DNA from: Bog-473 sp963777485
Lineage (GTDB): Bacteria > Actinomycetota > Acidimicrobiia > Acidimicrobiales > RAAP-2
Assembly: GCA_963777485.1 (NCBI GenBank)
Contig: CAVZQP010000001.1
Location: 620,001-684,000 of the forward strand
DNA: 64,000 nucleotides
Reading direction: 5' to 3'
The notes beneath the pieces were generated by a model. That model had not been told where the DNA came from. It saw nothing but the letters and a program-made list of their open reading frames with translations, and did no database searches. Position 1 is the first letter of the stretch. Every line of letters begins with the position of its first letter. Below are positions 24,586 to 33,298 of the stretch, one piece after another. A program made the position numbers and the translations under genes.

Positions 24586-26595
24586 ATGGAGCAGTTCCTC
24601 GGATTCGCGCTCCCCGGCGTCCCGGCCGGGTGCACCTATGCGCTCGTCGCGATCTGTCTCTGCCTCACGTACCAAGCCACCGGGGTCTTCAACTTCGCGC
24701 TCGGCGCGCAGGCGTTCGCGTCGGGATACATCTTCGCGTACCTGACCGAATATCAGAACTGGTCTGGGTTCGAGGCCTTCCTGGTCACGGTCGTTGTGAT
24801 GGGACCCTTCATGGGGTGGGCATTCGATCGCTTGATCTTCCGCCGCATCGCGAACTCCAACACGGTCGCGAAGATGGTCTGCAGCCTTGCCCTCCTTGTC
24901 GGAATCCCCAGCCTGATGCCAGTTTTCTTTGGGAATCAGAACCTCGACGCCACTGCAACGATCCTGCCGTTTTTCGACCCCAACACGGTCTACTTCACGT
25001 TGTGGAACACGCCGATCAACGGCATCTACCTGTCGACGATCTCGGTCACCGTCGTCGTTCTCGTCCTGCTCACGATCCTTCTGCGTTACACCAACCTCGG
25101 ACTCCAGATGCGCGCCGCCGTCGAGAGCCGCCGTCTGGTGCAACTCGACGGTGTCAACGCGGACGGCGTGGTCTCGGTCGCGTGGATGGTGTCGGGCTTC
25201 ATGGCCAGCCTGGTTGGCGTGTTGCTCGCTCCGGTCTATGGGGCGGGTGCATTTACGTCCGATGACTACGTGATCCTCACCGTGACGGCGATTGCGGCCG
25301 CCGCGTGGGCACTGTTGCGGTCGCTGCCGATTGCGGCCGCAGTGGGGGTCGGCATCGGCGTGTTCACAACGGTGCTCCAGGGGTATATCCCGCCGAACAG
25401 CTTCTGGAACGCGGCCGTGGTGCCCTCGATTCCCTTCGTGGTGATCGTGGCGGCTCTGCTGATTCTGCCTGGGATGCGGAACTTGGACTCGAGCCGCGAC
25501 CCCTTGGCCACGATCGACCCGCCACCACCCCCGATCGCGGCGGCGAGCCGGGCGCCAACCATGGACAAGATCATCCGCCCCTTGTGGTGGCTGGTCTTTG
25601 CCGGATTCTGTGTGTCCATGCTCACGTGGATCCCCGACGCGTGGACCGGGGTGTTCAACAGTGGACTGACCTATTCAATCGTTCTCCTTTCGATCACCCT
25701 GATCACGGGGATGGCGGGCCAGCTGTCGCTGTGCCAGGCAACGCTGGCCGGCGTGGGGGCCTTCACAGCGGCCCAGCTGGCCAACCATCTCGGGCTCAAT
25801 CTGCTCCTGGGTGGTCTTCTCGGCGCTGTGTTGGCTGCCGCGGTCGCCGTCATCTTGGCGCTGCTCTCGCTGCGTCTACGCGGTCTGGGGCTGGCGCTCA
25901 TGACGCTGGCTGCGGCTTTGTTCTTCGACGCGACGTTCTTCAACACCACGTCGATCACGGGGGGGTCCCAAGGGGTCCCCATCCAGTCCAAGTGGCTCGG
26001 AACAAGCTCCTTCTTCAACTTCGACGGGCACGCCATGTTCTTGTTGTCGCTTGCCGTGCTCGCCGTCGCCGTTGTCATCGTCCTCCTGGTGCGGAAGGGG
26101 ACGGTCGGCCGAAACCTGGCCGCTATGCGTGGGAGCGAGACCGCAACGGCGGGGCTGGGTGTAAACCCGACCTGGCAGCGCATCATGGTGTTTGCGCTTT
26201 CCGGTGCGATCGCGGGTGTCGGGGGCCTGCTCCACAGCATGGAAGTTCGCACCGTGAATCCGACCGACTGGAACGCCCAAATCTCTTTGGTGCTCGTCGT
26301 GCTCGTCGTGACCACCAGCGTGACGACGGTGGAGGGGGCGATCCAGGCCGGCGTCGGGTTCTTCGTGACCGAGCAGATCCTGACCACCGTCCTGCCGGCC
26401 CGTATCGGCGCGGGGAGCCTGACGGTGGCGCTCTTCGCGTTCGGCGCGCTGACCTACGCCGCCCATCCCGAGGGCGTGCTCGAGTATCAGAAGCGCCGAT
26501 GGAACCAGCGCTTCGAGCGCCTCTTCTTCAATCGCGGGTCGCCGGAGCCCGAGTTAGCCAGCGGCACCCTCTCGACCTCGCACGCCAATGGCTGA
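24586..26595 (+). CDS. Fused LivH-LivM branched-chain-type ABC permease
   Basis: A 669-residue inner-membrane protein combining both permease subunits of a HAAT-family importer. Residues ~1-300 are LivH-like ('GCTYALVAICLCLTYQATGVFNFALGAQ' region, 'LDGVNADGVVSVAWMVSGFMA'). Residues ~330-650 are LivM-like ('SLTLITGMAGQLSLCQATLAG'-type opening, 'GLALMTLAAALFFDATFFNT', 'LSGAIAGVGGLLHSM'). A proline-rich linker (DPPPPPIAAASR) near 305 joins them. The ATP-binding subunit gene overlaps its end by 8 bp. The fusion fixes subunit stoichiometry; it is known in some actinobacteria but is less common than separate genes. Confidence 0.92.
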   Translation: MEQFLGFALPGVPAGCTYALVAICLCLTYQATGVFNFALGAQAFASGYIFAYLTEYQNWSGFEAFLVTVVVMGPFMGWAFDRLIFRRIANSNTVAKMVCSLALLVGIPSLMPVFFGNQNLDATATILPFFDPNTVYFTLWNTPINGIYLSTISVTVVVLVLLTILLRYTNLGLQMRAAVESRRLVQLDGVNADGVVSVAWMVSGFMASLVGVLLAPVYGAGAFTSDDYVILTVTAIAAAAWALLRSLPIAAAVGVGIGVFTTVLQGYIPPNSFWNAAVVPSIPFVVIVAALLILPGMRNLDSSRDPLATIDPPPPPIAAASRAPTMDKIIRPLWWLVFAGFCVSMLTWIPDAWTGVFNSGLTYSIVLLSITLITGMAGQLSLCQATLAGVGAFTAAQLANHLGLNLLLGGLLGAVLAAAVAVILALLSLRLRGLGLALMTLAAALFFDATFFNTTSITGGSQGVPIQSKWLGTSSFFNFDGHAMFLLSLAVLAVAVVIVLLVRKGTVGRNLAAMRGSETATAGLGVNPTWQRIMVFALSGAIAGVGGLLHSMEVRTVNPTDWNAQISLVLVVLVVTTSVTTVEGAIQAGVGFFVTEQILTTVLPARIGAGSLTVALFAFGALTYAAHPEGVLEYQKRRWNQRFERLFFNRGSPEPELASGTLSTSHANG

Positions 26596-27364
26596 CACCT
26601 CCCCGCTTTTGACCCTGCGCGGGGTGTGCAAGTCGTTCGGCGGGATCCACGCCGTCTCTCAAATCACATTCGACGTGTATCCGGGCGAGTGCGTGGGGCT
26701 GGTCGGCCCGAACGGTGCGGGGAAGACGACGCTCTTCAACTGCGTGTGCGGGCAGCTCCACCCCGAGACGGGCGAGATCGTGTTCGACGGAACGCAGCTC
26801 GTCCGGTTGCCGACGTACAGGCGGGCCCGGCTGGGGATCGGGCGCACGTACCAGAGGGTCGAGGTCTTCACCGACATGTCGGTGCGCGACCACCTGCTCG
26901 TGGCCGAGCGCGCCCGGAGAGGCGAAGGCCGGCTGTGGCGGGACCTGCTCAACATGAGCAAGCCCACGCAGGACGAGCTCGACCGTGTCGCCGCCACGCT
27001 CGAACTGGTGGGTATCACCCACCTAGCGGACACCTCGGTCAACGCTCTCGGACTCGGCAACTGCCGCCTCGTCGAGCTGGCGCGGGCACTCGCGGCCGAG
27101 CCGAAGATCCTGCTGGCCGACGAGCCCTCGTCGGGCCTGGACCTGCACGAGACGGCCGAGGTCGCCGCAGTCCTGCGCACGGTCCAGCGTGAACGCGGCA
27201 CGGCTGTGTTGCTCGTCGAGCACGACCTGAGCATGGTCGGCGACGTGGTCGACCGCACCATCGTCATGGACCTGGGCGCGATGTTGGCCCAAGGCACGTT
27301 CGACGAGGTGATGGCAGACGCCGACGTCCGGGAGGCCTATCTCGGCCAGATGGGGCTGGCATGA
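26588..27364 (+). CDS. ABC transporter ATP-binding protein, LivG type
   Basis: A 258-residue ATPase that powers the importer. Walker A is 'GPNGAGKTT' near residues 38-46. The signature region reads 'LGLGNCRLVELARALAAEP', the LivG-type variant of LSGGQ. Walker B is 'ILLADEPSSGLD', and the switch His is in 'LLVEHDLSMV'. The N-terminal 'LTLRGVCKSFGGIHAVSQITFDV' is typical of LivG. It overlaps the permease gene upstream and the LivF gene downstream (ATGA), so all four importer genes are one operon. Confidence 0.92.
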   Translation: MADTSPLLTLRGVCKSFGGIHAVSQITFDVYPGECVGLVGPNGAGKTTLFNCVCGQLHPETGEIVFDGTQLVRLPTYRRARLGIGRTYQRVEVFTDMSVRDHLLVAERARRGEGRLWRDLLNMSKPTQDELDRVAATLELVGITHLADTSVNALGLGNCRLVELARALAAEPKILLADEPSSGLDLHETAEVAAVLRTVQRERGTAVLLVEHDLSMVGDVVDRTIVMDLGAMLAQGTFDEVMADADVREAYLGQMGLA

Positions 27365-28200
27365 CCACCACGGCCGACACCGGCGTGGACGCGACCACGG
27401 TCACGAACGGCGAGGACGTGCTCTCGTTGCAGAACGTCAGCGCCGCGTACGGGCCGTACCGGGCGCTCTTCGACGTGTCGTTCCGGGTGCCCGCCGGCGG
27501 GGTGGTCGCCCTTGTCGGCTCCAACGGCGCCGGCAAGTCGACCGTGGCGCGGACGGTCACGGGGCTCGTCGCCGCGACGTCGGGCCGCGTGCTGTTCGAG
27601 GGCCAGGACGTCACCGGCCTGCCGGCCTACAAGATCGCCCGGCGCGGCATGGCGCACGTCGTCGAGGGGCGGGGAGTGTTCTCGAGCCTGACGGTGGAGG
27701 AGAACCTGACCCTAACCTTCCGTCAGCGCGAGGGACGCAGGAAGCTGGCGGCGAACATCGAACGCGCCTACGCGGCCTTCCCGATCTTGGGCGAGCGGCG
27801 CAAACAGATGGCCGGGACGTTGTCGGGTGGCCAGCAACGGCTTCTTTCGTTGGCCAAGGTTCTGGTTGTGCCCTCCAAGGTGCTCGTGGCCGACGAATTG
27901 TCGCTCGGCCTTGCCCCCGTCATCGTCGACCAGGTCTACGACGGGCTGAGGGAGATCAACCGCAACGGCACCGCGCTCGTCGTGGTCGAACAGCAGGTCC
28001 ACCGCGTGCTGAAGCTGGCCAACTGGGCCGTCGTTCTCGACCACGGGAGCGTGTGTTACGAAGGCGAGCCATCCGGCGCCGGCGAGGCCGTCGAAGCGCT
28101 GATGGCCCGGCGTGAGAAGGCGGCGGCGAGCGGTGTCGCCGAAGCCGAGGGGGCGAGTGCCGCCGAGCCGGCGGAGCCCCCGTCTGGCATCGGCGCGTAA
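27361..28200 (+). CDS. ABC transporter ATP-binding protein, LivF type
   Basis: A 279-residue second ATPase of the importer. Walker A is 'GSNGAGKST', and 'YKIARRGMAHVVEGRGVFSSLTVEENL' contains the LivF-specific 'EGRGVF' region. The signature motif LSGGQQRLLSLAKVL is canonical, followed by Walker B 'VLVADELSLGLAP' and 'LVVEQQVHRVLKLA', where the usual switch His is replaced by Gln, as is common in LivF. The C-terminal ~35 residues are an Ala/Glu-rich tail. The thiolase gene lies 65 bp downstream and may be co-transcribed. Confidence 0.92.
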   Translation: MTTTADTGVDATTVTNGEDVLSLQNVSAAYGPYRALFDVSFRVPAGGVVALVGSNGAGKSTVARTVTGLVAATSGRVLFEGQDVTGLPAYKIARRGMAHVVEGRGVFSSLTVEENLTLTFRQREGRRKLAANIERAYAAFPILGERRKQMAGTLSGGQQRLLSLAKVLVVPSKVLVADELSLGLAPVIVDQVYDGLREINRNGTALVVVEQQVHRVLKLANWAVVLDHGSVCYEGEPSGAGEAVEALMARREKAAASGVAEAEGASAAEPAEPPSGIGA

Positions 28201-28265
28201 CCAGAGGGCAGAGTTCACCTCCGGGGAGCCACGCTCCCCGCAATGCAGTTCCGGGAGGCAAGGAC

Positions 28266-29447
28266 ATGAGAGAGCCGGTCATCGTCGACGTCGTACGGAC
28301 GACGTTCGGCAAGCGGAACGGGTCATTGGCCAATTGGCATCCGGCCGACCTCCTCGGTTTTGCGTTGACAACGTTGCTGGATCGCACCGGCGTCGACCCC
28401 GAGCGGATCGACGACGTCATTGCCGGCTGCGTGACGCAGGTCGGGGAGCAGAGCACGAACCTCGGCCGCAACGGCTGGGTGTCGGCCGGGCTCCCGCAGT
28501 CGGTGCCGGCCACCACCGTGGACCGCCAGTGCGGCTCTTCCCAACAGGCCGTCCACTTCGGCGCGGCAGGCGTTGCCGCGGGCCACTACGACCTTGTCAT
28601 CGCATGCGGCGCCGAGGTGATGAGCCGCGTCCCGTTGGCATCGAACGCCCGTGGCGGCACGGGGCCCTTCCCGCCGTCGTTCCTCGAACATGTCGACGGC
28701 CGCCTCTGGACCCAGTTCCGGGTGAGCCAGGTACTCGCCGAGCGCTACGGGATCACGCGACAAGAGATGGATGCCTACGCGCTCGAGTCCCATCGCCGGG
28801 CCGCCGACAGCTGGGACACAGGCCACTTCGAGGGCGAGGCCGTCCCGGTGCCGATCAAGGCCGAGGACGGCACGCTGACCGGCGGGCACCTCACGACCGA
28901 CGAGGGCATCCGGCGCACGTCCACCCTCGAGGGACTCGCCGCGCTGCCGGCGGCACAGAGTTGGGAGCCCGAGACGGCGCCCGACATCACGGCCGGCAAC
29001 TCGTCGCAGATGACCGATGGCGCGGCGGCAATGCTCATCGCCGAGAGGTCGACGGCGGAGGAGCTGGGCCTTCCCATCCGGGCCCGCTTCCTGCACTTCG
29101 CGGTGACGGCGGACGACGCTGCCATCGTGCTGTCGGCGCCCGTGCCGGTGACCCACAAGCTTCTCAAGCGTTCGGGGATGACGGTCGACCAATTCGACGC
29201 CGTGGAGTGCAACGAGGCCTTCGCCGCTATCGCGTTGATGTGGCAGAAGGAGTTCTCCTACGACATGGAGCGGTTCAACCCGCGTGGCGGCGCCATCGCC
29301 ATCGGCCATCCGCTCGGTGCGAGCGGGGTGCGCCTCATGGGGACGCTGCTGAACCACCTGGAGGCGACCGGCGGCCGCTACGGCTACCAGACGATGTGCG
29401 AAGGCGGTGGCCAGGCGAACGGCACCGTCATCGAACGGCTGGGCTGA
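28266..29447 (+). CDS. Thiolase (acetyl-CoA acyltransferase)
   Basis: A 393-residue thiolase catalysing the last step of beta-oxidation (cleavage of 3-oxoacyl-CoA) or the reverse condensation. The nucleophilic C89 is in 'VDRQCGSSQQA'. 'VECNEAFAA', 'GGAIAIGHPLGASG' (catalytic His) and 'TMCEGGGQANG' (second catalytic Cys) are all intact. It starts at ATG 28266 behind AAGGAC. It follows the importer operon by 65 bp, so import and final breakdown are probably co-expressed. Its last 20 bases overlap the convergent DUF3817 gene. Confidence 0.94.
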   Translation: MREPVIVDVVRTTFGKRNGSLANWHPADLLGFALTTLLDRTGVDPERIDDVIAGCVTQVGEQSTNLGRNGWVSAGLPQSVPATTVDRQCGSSQQAVHFGAAGVAAGHYDLVIACGAEVMSRVPLASNARGGTGPFPPSFLEHVDGRLWTQFRVSQVLAERYGITRQEMDAYALESHRRAADSWDTGHFEGEAVPVPIKAEDGTLTGGHLTTDEGIRRTSTLEGLAALPAAQSWEPETAPDITAGNSSQMTDGAAAMLIAERSTAEELGLPIRARFLHFAVTADDAAIVLSAPVPVTHKLLKRSGMTVDQFDAVECNEAFAAIALMWQKEFSYDMERFNPRGGAIAIGHPLGASGVRLMGTLLNHLEATGGRYGYQTMCEGGGQANGTVIERLG

Positions 29448-29829
29448 CCCCCGGCTCCGCCCCGTCCGCCTGTGCGGCGAGCAGCGGGTGGATCTTGCGG
29501 GTGACGACGAGCCACTCGACGACGAACGTGAGGCCGGGCACGAGGCCCGCGCCGAACATCAGGATGATCCAGCCGACTCCACTGGGACTCAATCTCCCGT
29601 CCTTGACGTGTAGGCGTGCCTTGAGCGCGAGGTGCCCGGCGGCGATCACGTAGACGATGTAGAGGTAGCCGTGGCCTACGCCGAGGATGGCGAGCTCGAT
29701 CTTGAAGCCACCGAGCCCGAGGCTCAGGAAGAAGAAGATGAACAACGGGATGACGAGCACGCCGACGATGTTCGCCATGAGCTGGTAGCGGAAGAGAGCG
29801 CCCTCGAGGCCGCGTTCGGTGAGTCTCAC
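29428..29829 (-). CDS. DUF3817 family membrane protein
   Basis: A 133-residue protein with three predicted membrane helices ('IVGVLVIPLFIFFFLSLGL', 'HGYLYIVYVIAAGHLALKA', 'IILMFGAGLVPGLTFVVEW'), matching the small DUF3817 family of actinobacterial membrane proteins of unknown role. I chose GTG 29829 because it overlaps the upstream stop as GTGA; an ATG at 29868 would sit inside the preceding gene. It is co-transcribed with the next membrane protein. The final bases are shared with the convergent thiolase gene. Confidence 0.75.
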   Translation of the reverse strand: MRLTERGLEGALFRYQLMANIVGVLVIPLFIFFFLSLGLGGFKIELAILGVGHGYLYIVYVIAAGHLALKARLHVKDGRLSPSGVGWIILMFGAGLVPGLTFVVEWLVVTRKIHPLLAAQADGAEPGVSPAVR

Positions 29830-30281
29830 TGCGGGCGGCGGACGACGACTTGTTCGCGGTGGCGCCACGTCTTGGGGCCCTGGGCGGCCAGCTCGGCGAG
29901 CCGCGCGTTGTAGGCGGCGAGATCGGGATCGTCGTCGGTGGCGGAACCGACGGACACCTCGGGGACGGCGGCGGTGGGGGCCGGCGAGGTGGCCACGCCG
30001 TTGGGAGCGTGCGAAAACACGGTGTCAGTCGTCTGCAGGCGTCGCATCCCCTTGAGGCCGACGGTGTCGTAGTCGGTGTGGATGAGCATCCACCAGAAGA
30101 TGACGGCGAGGAGCCCGAAGACGGGCCACATCACTGAATAGAGGTAGCTGAGCTGGTTGCCGTCCTGGGCCCGGTTGATCTGCCACCACGCGGCGATGGC
30201 GCAACCGGGGACGACCACGAGAAGCGCCACATGCAGCGCAACAGACCGCCCCGAAAGCCAGCGTTCACGCACGTTGGCCAT
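29826..30281 (-). CDS. Conserved two-helix membrane protein, function unknown
   Basis: A 151-residue protein. Two membrane helices near the N-terminus ('SVALHVALLVVVPGCAIAAW' and 'SVMWPVFGLLAVIFWWMLIH') are separated by 'WQINRAQDGNQLSYLY', a short loop I associate with a family of actinobacterial membrane proteins. The rest is a soluble, Ala/Pro-rich tail ending 'KTWRHREQVVVRRPQ'. I chose ATG 30281 (MANVRERWLSG); the open frame upstream encodes arginine-rich nonsense. It overlaps the DUF3817 gene (GTGA), so they are expressed together. No function can be assigned. Confidence 0.72.
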   Translation of the reverse strand: MANVRERWLSGRSVALHVALLVVVPGCAIAAWWQINRAQDGNQLSYLYSVMWPVFGLLAVIFWWMLIHTDYDTVGLKGMRRLQTTDTVFSHAPNGVATSPAPTAAVPEVSVGSATDDDPDLAAYNARLAELAAQGPKTWRHREQVVVRRPQ

Positions 30282-30316
30282 GCTACCGGCACCGGATCGA
30301 GCCGAGATTGCGCCGG

Positions 30317-30322
30317 TAACCT
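30317..30322 (+). promoter_or_regulatory. -10 box of a leaderless promoter (DinB gene)
   Basis: TAACCT ends 6 bases before GTG 30329. Confidence 0.45.
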
Positions 30323-30328
30323 GGCCCG

Positions 30329-30841
30329 GTGCTCCCCGCCGTGACCCGTCCCGAGCCGCCGTTGGTGGGCGATGACGGCACGATGTTGCCACCGTGGCTC
30401 GACTACCAGCGCGCCACCTTGTTGTGGAAGTGCCAGTTGCTCGAGGGCGACACGCTCGTGCGCAGGAGTGTGCCACCGTCGCCGATCAGCCTGCTCGGCA
30501 TCGTGCGGCATATGACACTCGTCGAGTGGTCGTGGTTCGAGCGCCGGTTTGCCGCGACGGGTTCTCCTCCGCCTGTCTCGACGGATCACGACGAGGACGC
30601 GGACTGGAACGACCTCGACCCGGCGCGGGCGATGGAGGACATCGAGCTGTTCCAGCGCCAGTGCGACATCTCCCGAGGGATCGTCGCCGCAGCACGCAGC
30701 ATGGACCAGCCGGTGGCGAATCCTCGCGGTGAGGCGATGTCCTTGCGCTGGATCATGGTCCACATGATCGAGGAGTACGCCCGCCACAACGGGCACGCAG
30801 ACTTCCTCCGTGAGCTCATCGACGGCGCGGTGGGGGAGTGA
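30329..30841 (+). CDS. DinB/DUF664 family protein
   Basis: A 170-residue four-helix-bundle protein of the DinB superfamily, DUF664 branch. 'SLLGIVRHMTLVEWSWFERRF' gives the first metal-binding His, and 'LRWIMVHMIEEYARHNGHADFLRE' gives the other two in the H-x3-E-x2-R-H pattern. Many actinobacterial members are mycothiol-dependent transferases or maleylpyruvate isomerase-like, so a thiol-transfer role is plausible but unproven. The start is GTG 30329 with a -10 box 6 bases upstream. Its stop overlaps the next start (GTGA), coupling it to the SRPBCC protein. Confidence 0.86.
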   Translation: MLPAVTRPEPPLVGDDGTMLPPWLDYQRATLLWKCQLLEGDTLVRRSVPPSPISLLGIVRHMTLVEWSWFERRFAATGSPPPVSTDHDEDADWNDLDPARAMEDIELFQRQCDISRGIVAAARSMDQPVANPRGEAMSLRWIMVHMIEEYARHNGHADFLRELIDGAVGE

Positions 30842-31404
30842 GCGGCGTGGCTGATGGTGGTGGCGGTAGCGGCAACGGTTCGGGGGCGCGTGCGGACCCG
30901 GGCGCGATCACGACCCTCCATCGATACGAACTGCCGTTGGCGCCGGGGACGGTGTGGTCGCTCATCAACGGAGTGGAGCAGTACCGGTCGTGGTGGCCGT
31001 GGCTGCGTCGGTTCGAGGCCGGCGGCCTCTCGGTGGGGGACGAGTGGCGCTGCACGGTGCAGCCGCCGGTGCCCTACCTGGTGCGGTTCCGGGTCGTGAT
31101 CGACCACGTCGAGCCGCCGTCGCTGGTGCGGGCACGGGTACTCGGCGACGTTGTGGGCGACGCGACGTTGACGTTGAAGCCGGCGGCGGCGGGTGCGGTC
31201 GAGGGGAACAGCGGGACCGGGTCCGCAGAAGGGTGCGCCGCCTTGTTGCACAGCACGTTGGCCCCGGGCAACACGGCGCTTGCGGTCGTCTCACGGTTTG
31301 CCGCGCCGGTCGCGCGCTTCGGTCACGACTGGGTCCTCGACTCGGCGGCACGGCAGTTCATTATCAGGGCCATCGAGCCCGCCGTCGGCTATGCAGCTTC
31401 GTAG
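30838..31404 (+). CDS. SRPBCC (polyketide cyclase/dehydrase-like) protein
   Basis: A 188-residue START-fold protein. A Gly-rich N-terminal ~20 residues leads to 'TLHRYELPLAPGTVWSLINGVEQYRSWWPWLRRF', the typical first strand, helices and Trp-rich turn, followed by 'VRFRVVIDHVEPPSLVRARV'. It shares layout and motifs with the protein at 37608-38072 (WWSWLSEF, FGHDWV/WGHDMV), so the two are probably paralogues. It is co-translated with the DinB protein. The ligand is unknown. Confidence 0.82.
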   Translation: MSGVADGGGGSGNGSGARADPGAITTLHRYELPLAPGTVWSLINGVEQYRSWWPWLRRFEAGGLSVGDEWRCTVQPPVPYLVRFRVVIDHVEPPSLVRARVLGDVVGDATLTLKPAAAGAVEGNSGTGSAEGCAALLHSTLAPGNTALAVVSRFAAPVARFGHDWVLDSAARQFIIRAIEPAVGYAAS

Positions 31405-31412
31405 CCGTTAAT

Positions 31413-31418
31413 TACTCT
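31413..31418 (+). promoter_or_regulatory. -10 box of a leaderless promoter (Thr-rich membrane protein)
   Basis: TACTCT ends 8 bases before GTG 31427, in an AT-rich patch just after the previous stop codon. Confidence 0.45.
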
Positions 31419-31426
31419 TCCTAGGC

Positions 31427-32293
31427 GTGAAATTCTCCTTTCGCCAGATCCTGGCCTCGGCCGCGGGTGCGGTGATCGCGGCGCTCATCGCATCGAGTTT
31501 CGGGGTCACCGGGACGATCGTCGGTGTCGCGATCGGCTCGATGGCCGCGACCCTGGGCACCGCGCTGGTGGCGCAGTCGATCGAGCGGGGGCACGAGGCG
31601 GTCAAGCAGGCGGCCGTGCGCGTGCCGGAGGGCCCGGCCTCGACGCTGCTGCGCCGCATGGGTGGGACGGGTGCGGCCGGAGGGGCGACGTCCTCGGTCG
31701 ACGGCGGCCCGAAAGAGCCGGAGCCCACGGAGGTCGTCGGCGCCGTGGGCGCGGAGACGACGGAGATGGAAACGGCGGCCGCGTCCGCAGACACAACCGA
31801 GCGTGAGCAGGTCCCACCGGCGGACACCGAGGATGACGCAGCGACCGAGCAGTTCGAGGCGTCGACGGTCCCCCTGATGCCGACCGCCGTCCTCGAGGGT
31901 GCCGGCGTGGTGGGAGTGACCGGCGGCGCGGGTGTCGCCACCGCCGCGGGCACGGAGACCGACACGGCCCGGCGGCGGTTCACCTGGAAGGCGTTCGCTG
32001 GCACGGCAGCCATCGTCTTCGTCCTGGCGCTCGGGTTCGTGACGGCGGTGGAACTGATCGCCAACAGGCCCACCGTCTTCACGCCGTCGACGCCTGCAAC
32101 GACCACGACCACGACGACCTCCACCCCGTCGTCGACCTCGACCTCGACGAGTTCTCCGACGAGTTCCACCACGACCAGTACGACGGCTCCATCGAGCACC
32201 ACGACGTCGACGACCGCACCGAACACGACGACGACGACGACCAATCTCAAGTCGTCGACGACCACGACCACGACCACGTCGGCAGGCCCCTGA
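31427..32293 (+). CDS. Membrane protein with Thr/Ser-rich outer tail
   Basis: A 288-residue protein of unknown function. An N-terminal hydrophobic pair (residues ~8-45, 'ILASAAGAVIAALIASSFG', 'GVAIGSMAATLGTALVAQSI') is followed by an acidic, Ala/Thr-rich linker to ~180, a membrane helix ('FAGTAAIVFVLALGFVTAVEL') near 190-212, and then ~65 residues almost entirely Thr, Ser and Pro. Such tails are usually extracellular, extended and often O-mannosylated in actinobacteria. The tail is encoded by ACGACC/ACCACG-type microsatellite DNA (about 32,095-32,280), likely to vary in length between strains. Confidence 0.75.
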   Translation: MKFSFRQILASAAGAVIAALIASSFGVTGTIVGVAIGSMAATLGTALVAQSIERGHEAVKQAAVRVPEGPASTLLRRMGGTGAAGGATSSVDGGPKEPEPTEVVGAVGAETTEMETAAASADTTEREQVPPADTEDDAATEQFEASTVPLMPTAVLEGAGVVGVTGGAGVATAAGTETDTARRRFTWKAFAGTAAIVFVLALGFVTAVELIANRPTVFTPSTPATTTTTTTSTPSSTSTSTSSPTSSTTTSTTAPSSTTTSTTAPNTTTTTTNLKSSTTTTTTTSAGP

Positions 32294-32337
32294 GCGAGGT
32301 CAGCGGCGGTGCGGTCGCGATCGCGACGCGGTGAGAG

Positions 32338-33195
32338 CTACCAGCCCTTGAACTCGGCGGGTCGCCGCTCAACGAAGCTGGCGATGCCCTCTTTCATGTC
32401 GTCGGTGTAGGTAACGAGCTCCTGGCCGATTGCCTCGTCGTAGAGCGCGGTGGCCCGGTCCACGTCGAGGGCGCGGTTGGTCAGCCATTTGGCGACCCAG
32501 ATCGCCTTGGTCGGCGCCTTGGCCAGCCGGCCCGCCATCTCCTCGAGGGTTGCCTGGAGCTCGGCGCGGGGCACCAGCCGGTTCGCCAGGCCGATGCGGT
32601 ACGCCTCCGCCGCGGGGACATCGTCGCCGAAGAAGAACAGCTCCTTGGCCTTCTGTATCCCGACCAGGCGGGTGAGAAGCCACGCCCCTCCAGCGTCCGG
32701 GGCGATACCGCGGCGGATGAAGACCTCGACGAACTTGGCCTCCTCGGCCATCACGACGAGGTCGCACGCCAGGGCCAGGTGCATCCCGCCGCCGGCGGCG
32801 GTGCCGTTCACGCCGGCGATCACTGGCTTCTCGCAGTCGAGGATCGACGTGACGACGGCCTGCCAGCCCTCCATGATCATGCGTGCGTTCTCGCCCACCA
32901 CGGTCTCGGGCGCGCCCTCGGGCCTCGGGCGGGGCGCACGGCGGCCGCCACGCAGGTCTGCGCCGGTGCAGAAGGCGGCGTCGCCCGCCCCGCTGATGAC
33001 CACGGCGCGCACGAACAGGTCCGACGATGCGTCGCGAACCCATTCGGCGATCCGGTCCCGCATGAACTGTGTCAGCGCGTTGCCCGCCTCGGGGCGGTTG
33101 ATCGTGATCCAGCAGACCCCGTCTTCGATCCGCCGGAGCAGATCCGTGCCAACCGGGTCGCCGGTCGGGTCCGTGGTCGTGTCGCTCTCGCTCAT
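32338..33195 (-). CDS. Enoyl-CoA hydratase/isomerase family protein
   Basis: A 285-residue crotonase-fold enzyme hydrating or isomerising an enoyl-CoA. 'VCWITINRPEAGNALT' is the family opening, 'GDAAFCTGADLRGG' and 'VIAGVNGTAAGGGMHLALACDL' are the two oxyanion-hole regions, and 'VEVFIRRGIAPDAGGAWLL' covers the catalytic Glu/Asp area. The second catalytic Glu position reads Asp in PDAGG, so it may be an isomerase or a specialised hydratase. A 20-residue insert (RRAPRPRPEG) follows the first loop. ATG 33195 has AAGGAG upstream. Confidence 0.9.
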   Translation of the reverse strand: MSESDTTTDPTGDPVGTDLLRRIEDGVCWITINRPEAGNALTQFMRDRIAEWVRDASSDLFVRAVVISGAGDAAFCTGADLRGGRRAPRPRPEGAPETVVGENARMIMEGWQAVVTSILDCEKPVIAGVNGTAAGGGMHLALACDLVVMAEEAKFVEVFIRRGIAPDAGGAWLLTRLVGIQKAKELFFFGDDVPAAEAYRIGLANRLVPRAELQATLEEMAGRLAKAPTKAIWVAKWLTNRALDVDRATALYDEAIGQELVTYTDDMKEGIASFVERRPAEFKGW

Positions 33196-33284
33196 CGATC
33201 TCCTTGCCTCCGTGGCGAAGTGACCGTATCCGACGCTCTTCGGCAGTGTCGATCCGGCGTGCCCTGGGAGGAGGGCTGACCCCG

Positions 33285-33290
33285 TAGCCT
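33285..33290 (+). promoter_or_regulatory. -10 box of a leaderless promoter (rlmN)
   Basis: TAGCCT ends 8 bases before GTG 33299. Confidence 0.45.
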
Positions 33291-33298
33291 GAAAGGCT

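Noticed and set aside
31408..32277. A Val-rich open frame on the minus strand
   Set aside because: It is the reverse reading of the Thr-rich microsatellite; the poly-Val start has no family match.
32314..32327. Palindrome GTCGCGATCGCGAC between convergent genes
   Set aside because: Perfect but loop-less, without a T run, so not a terminator. Short CG-rich palindromes arise easily in this DNA and no promoter is near.
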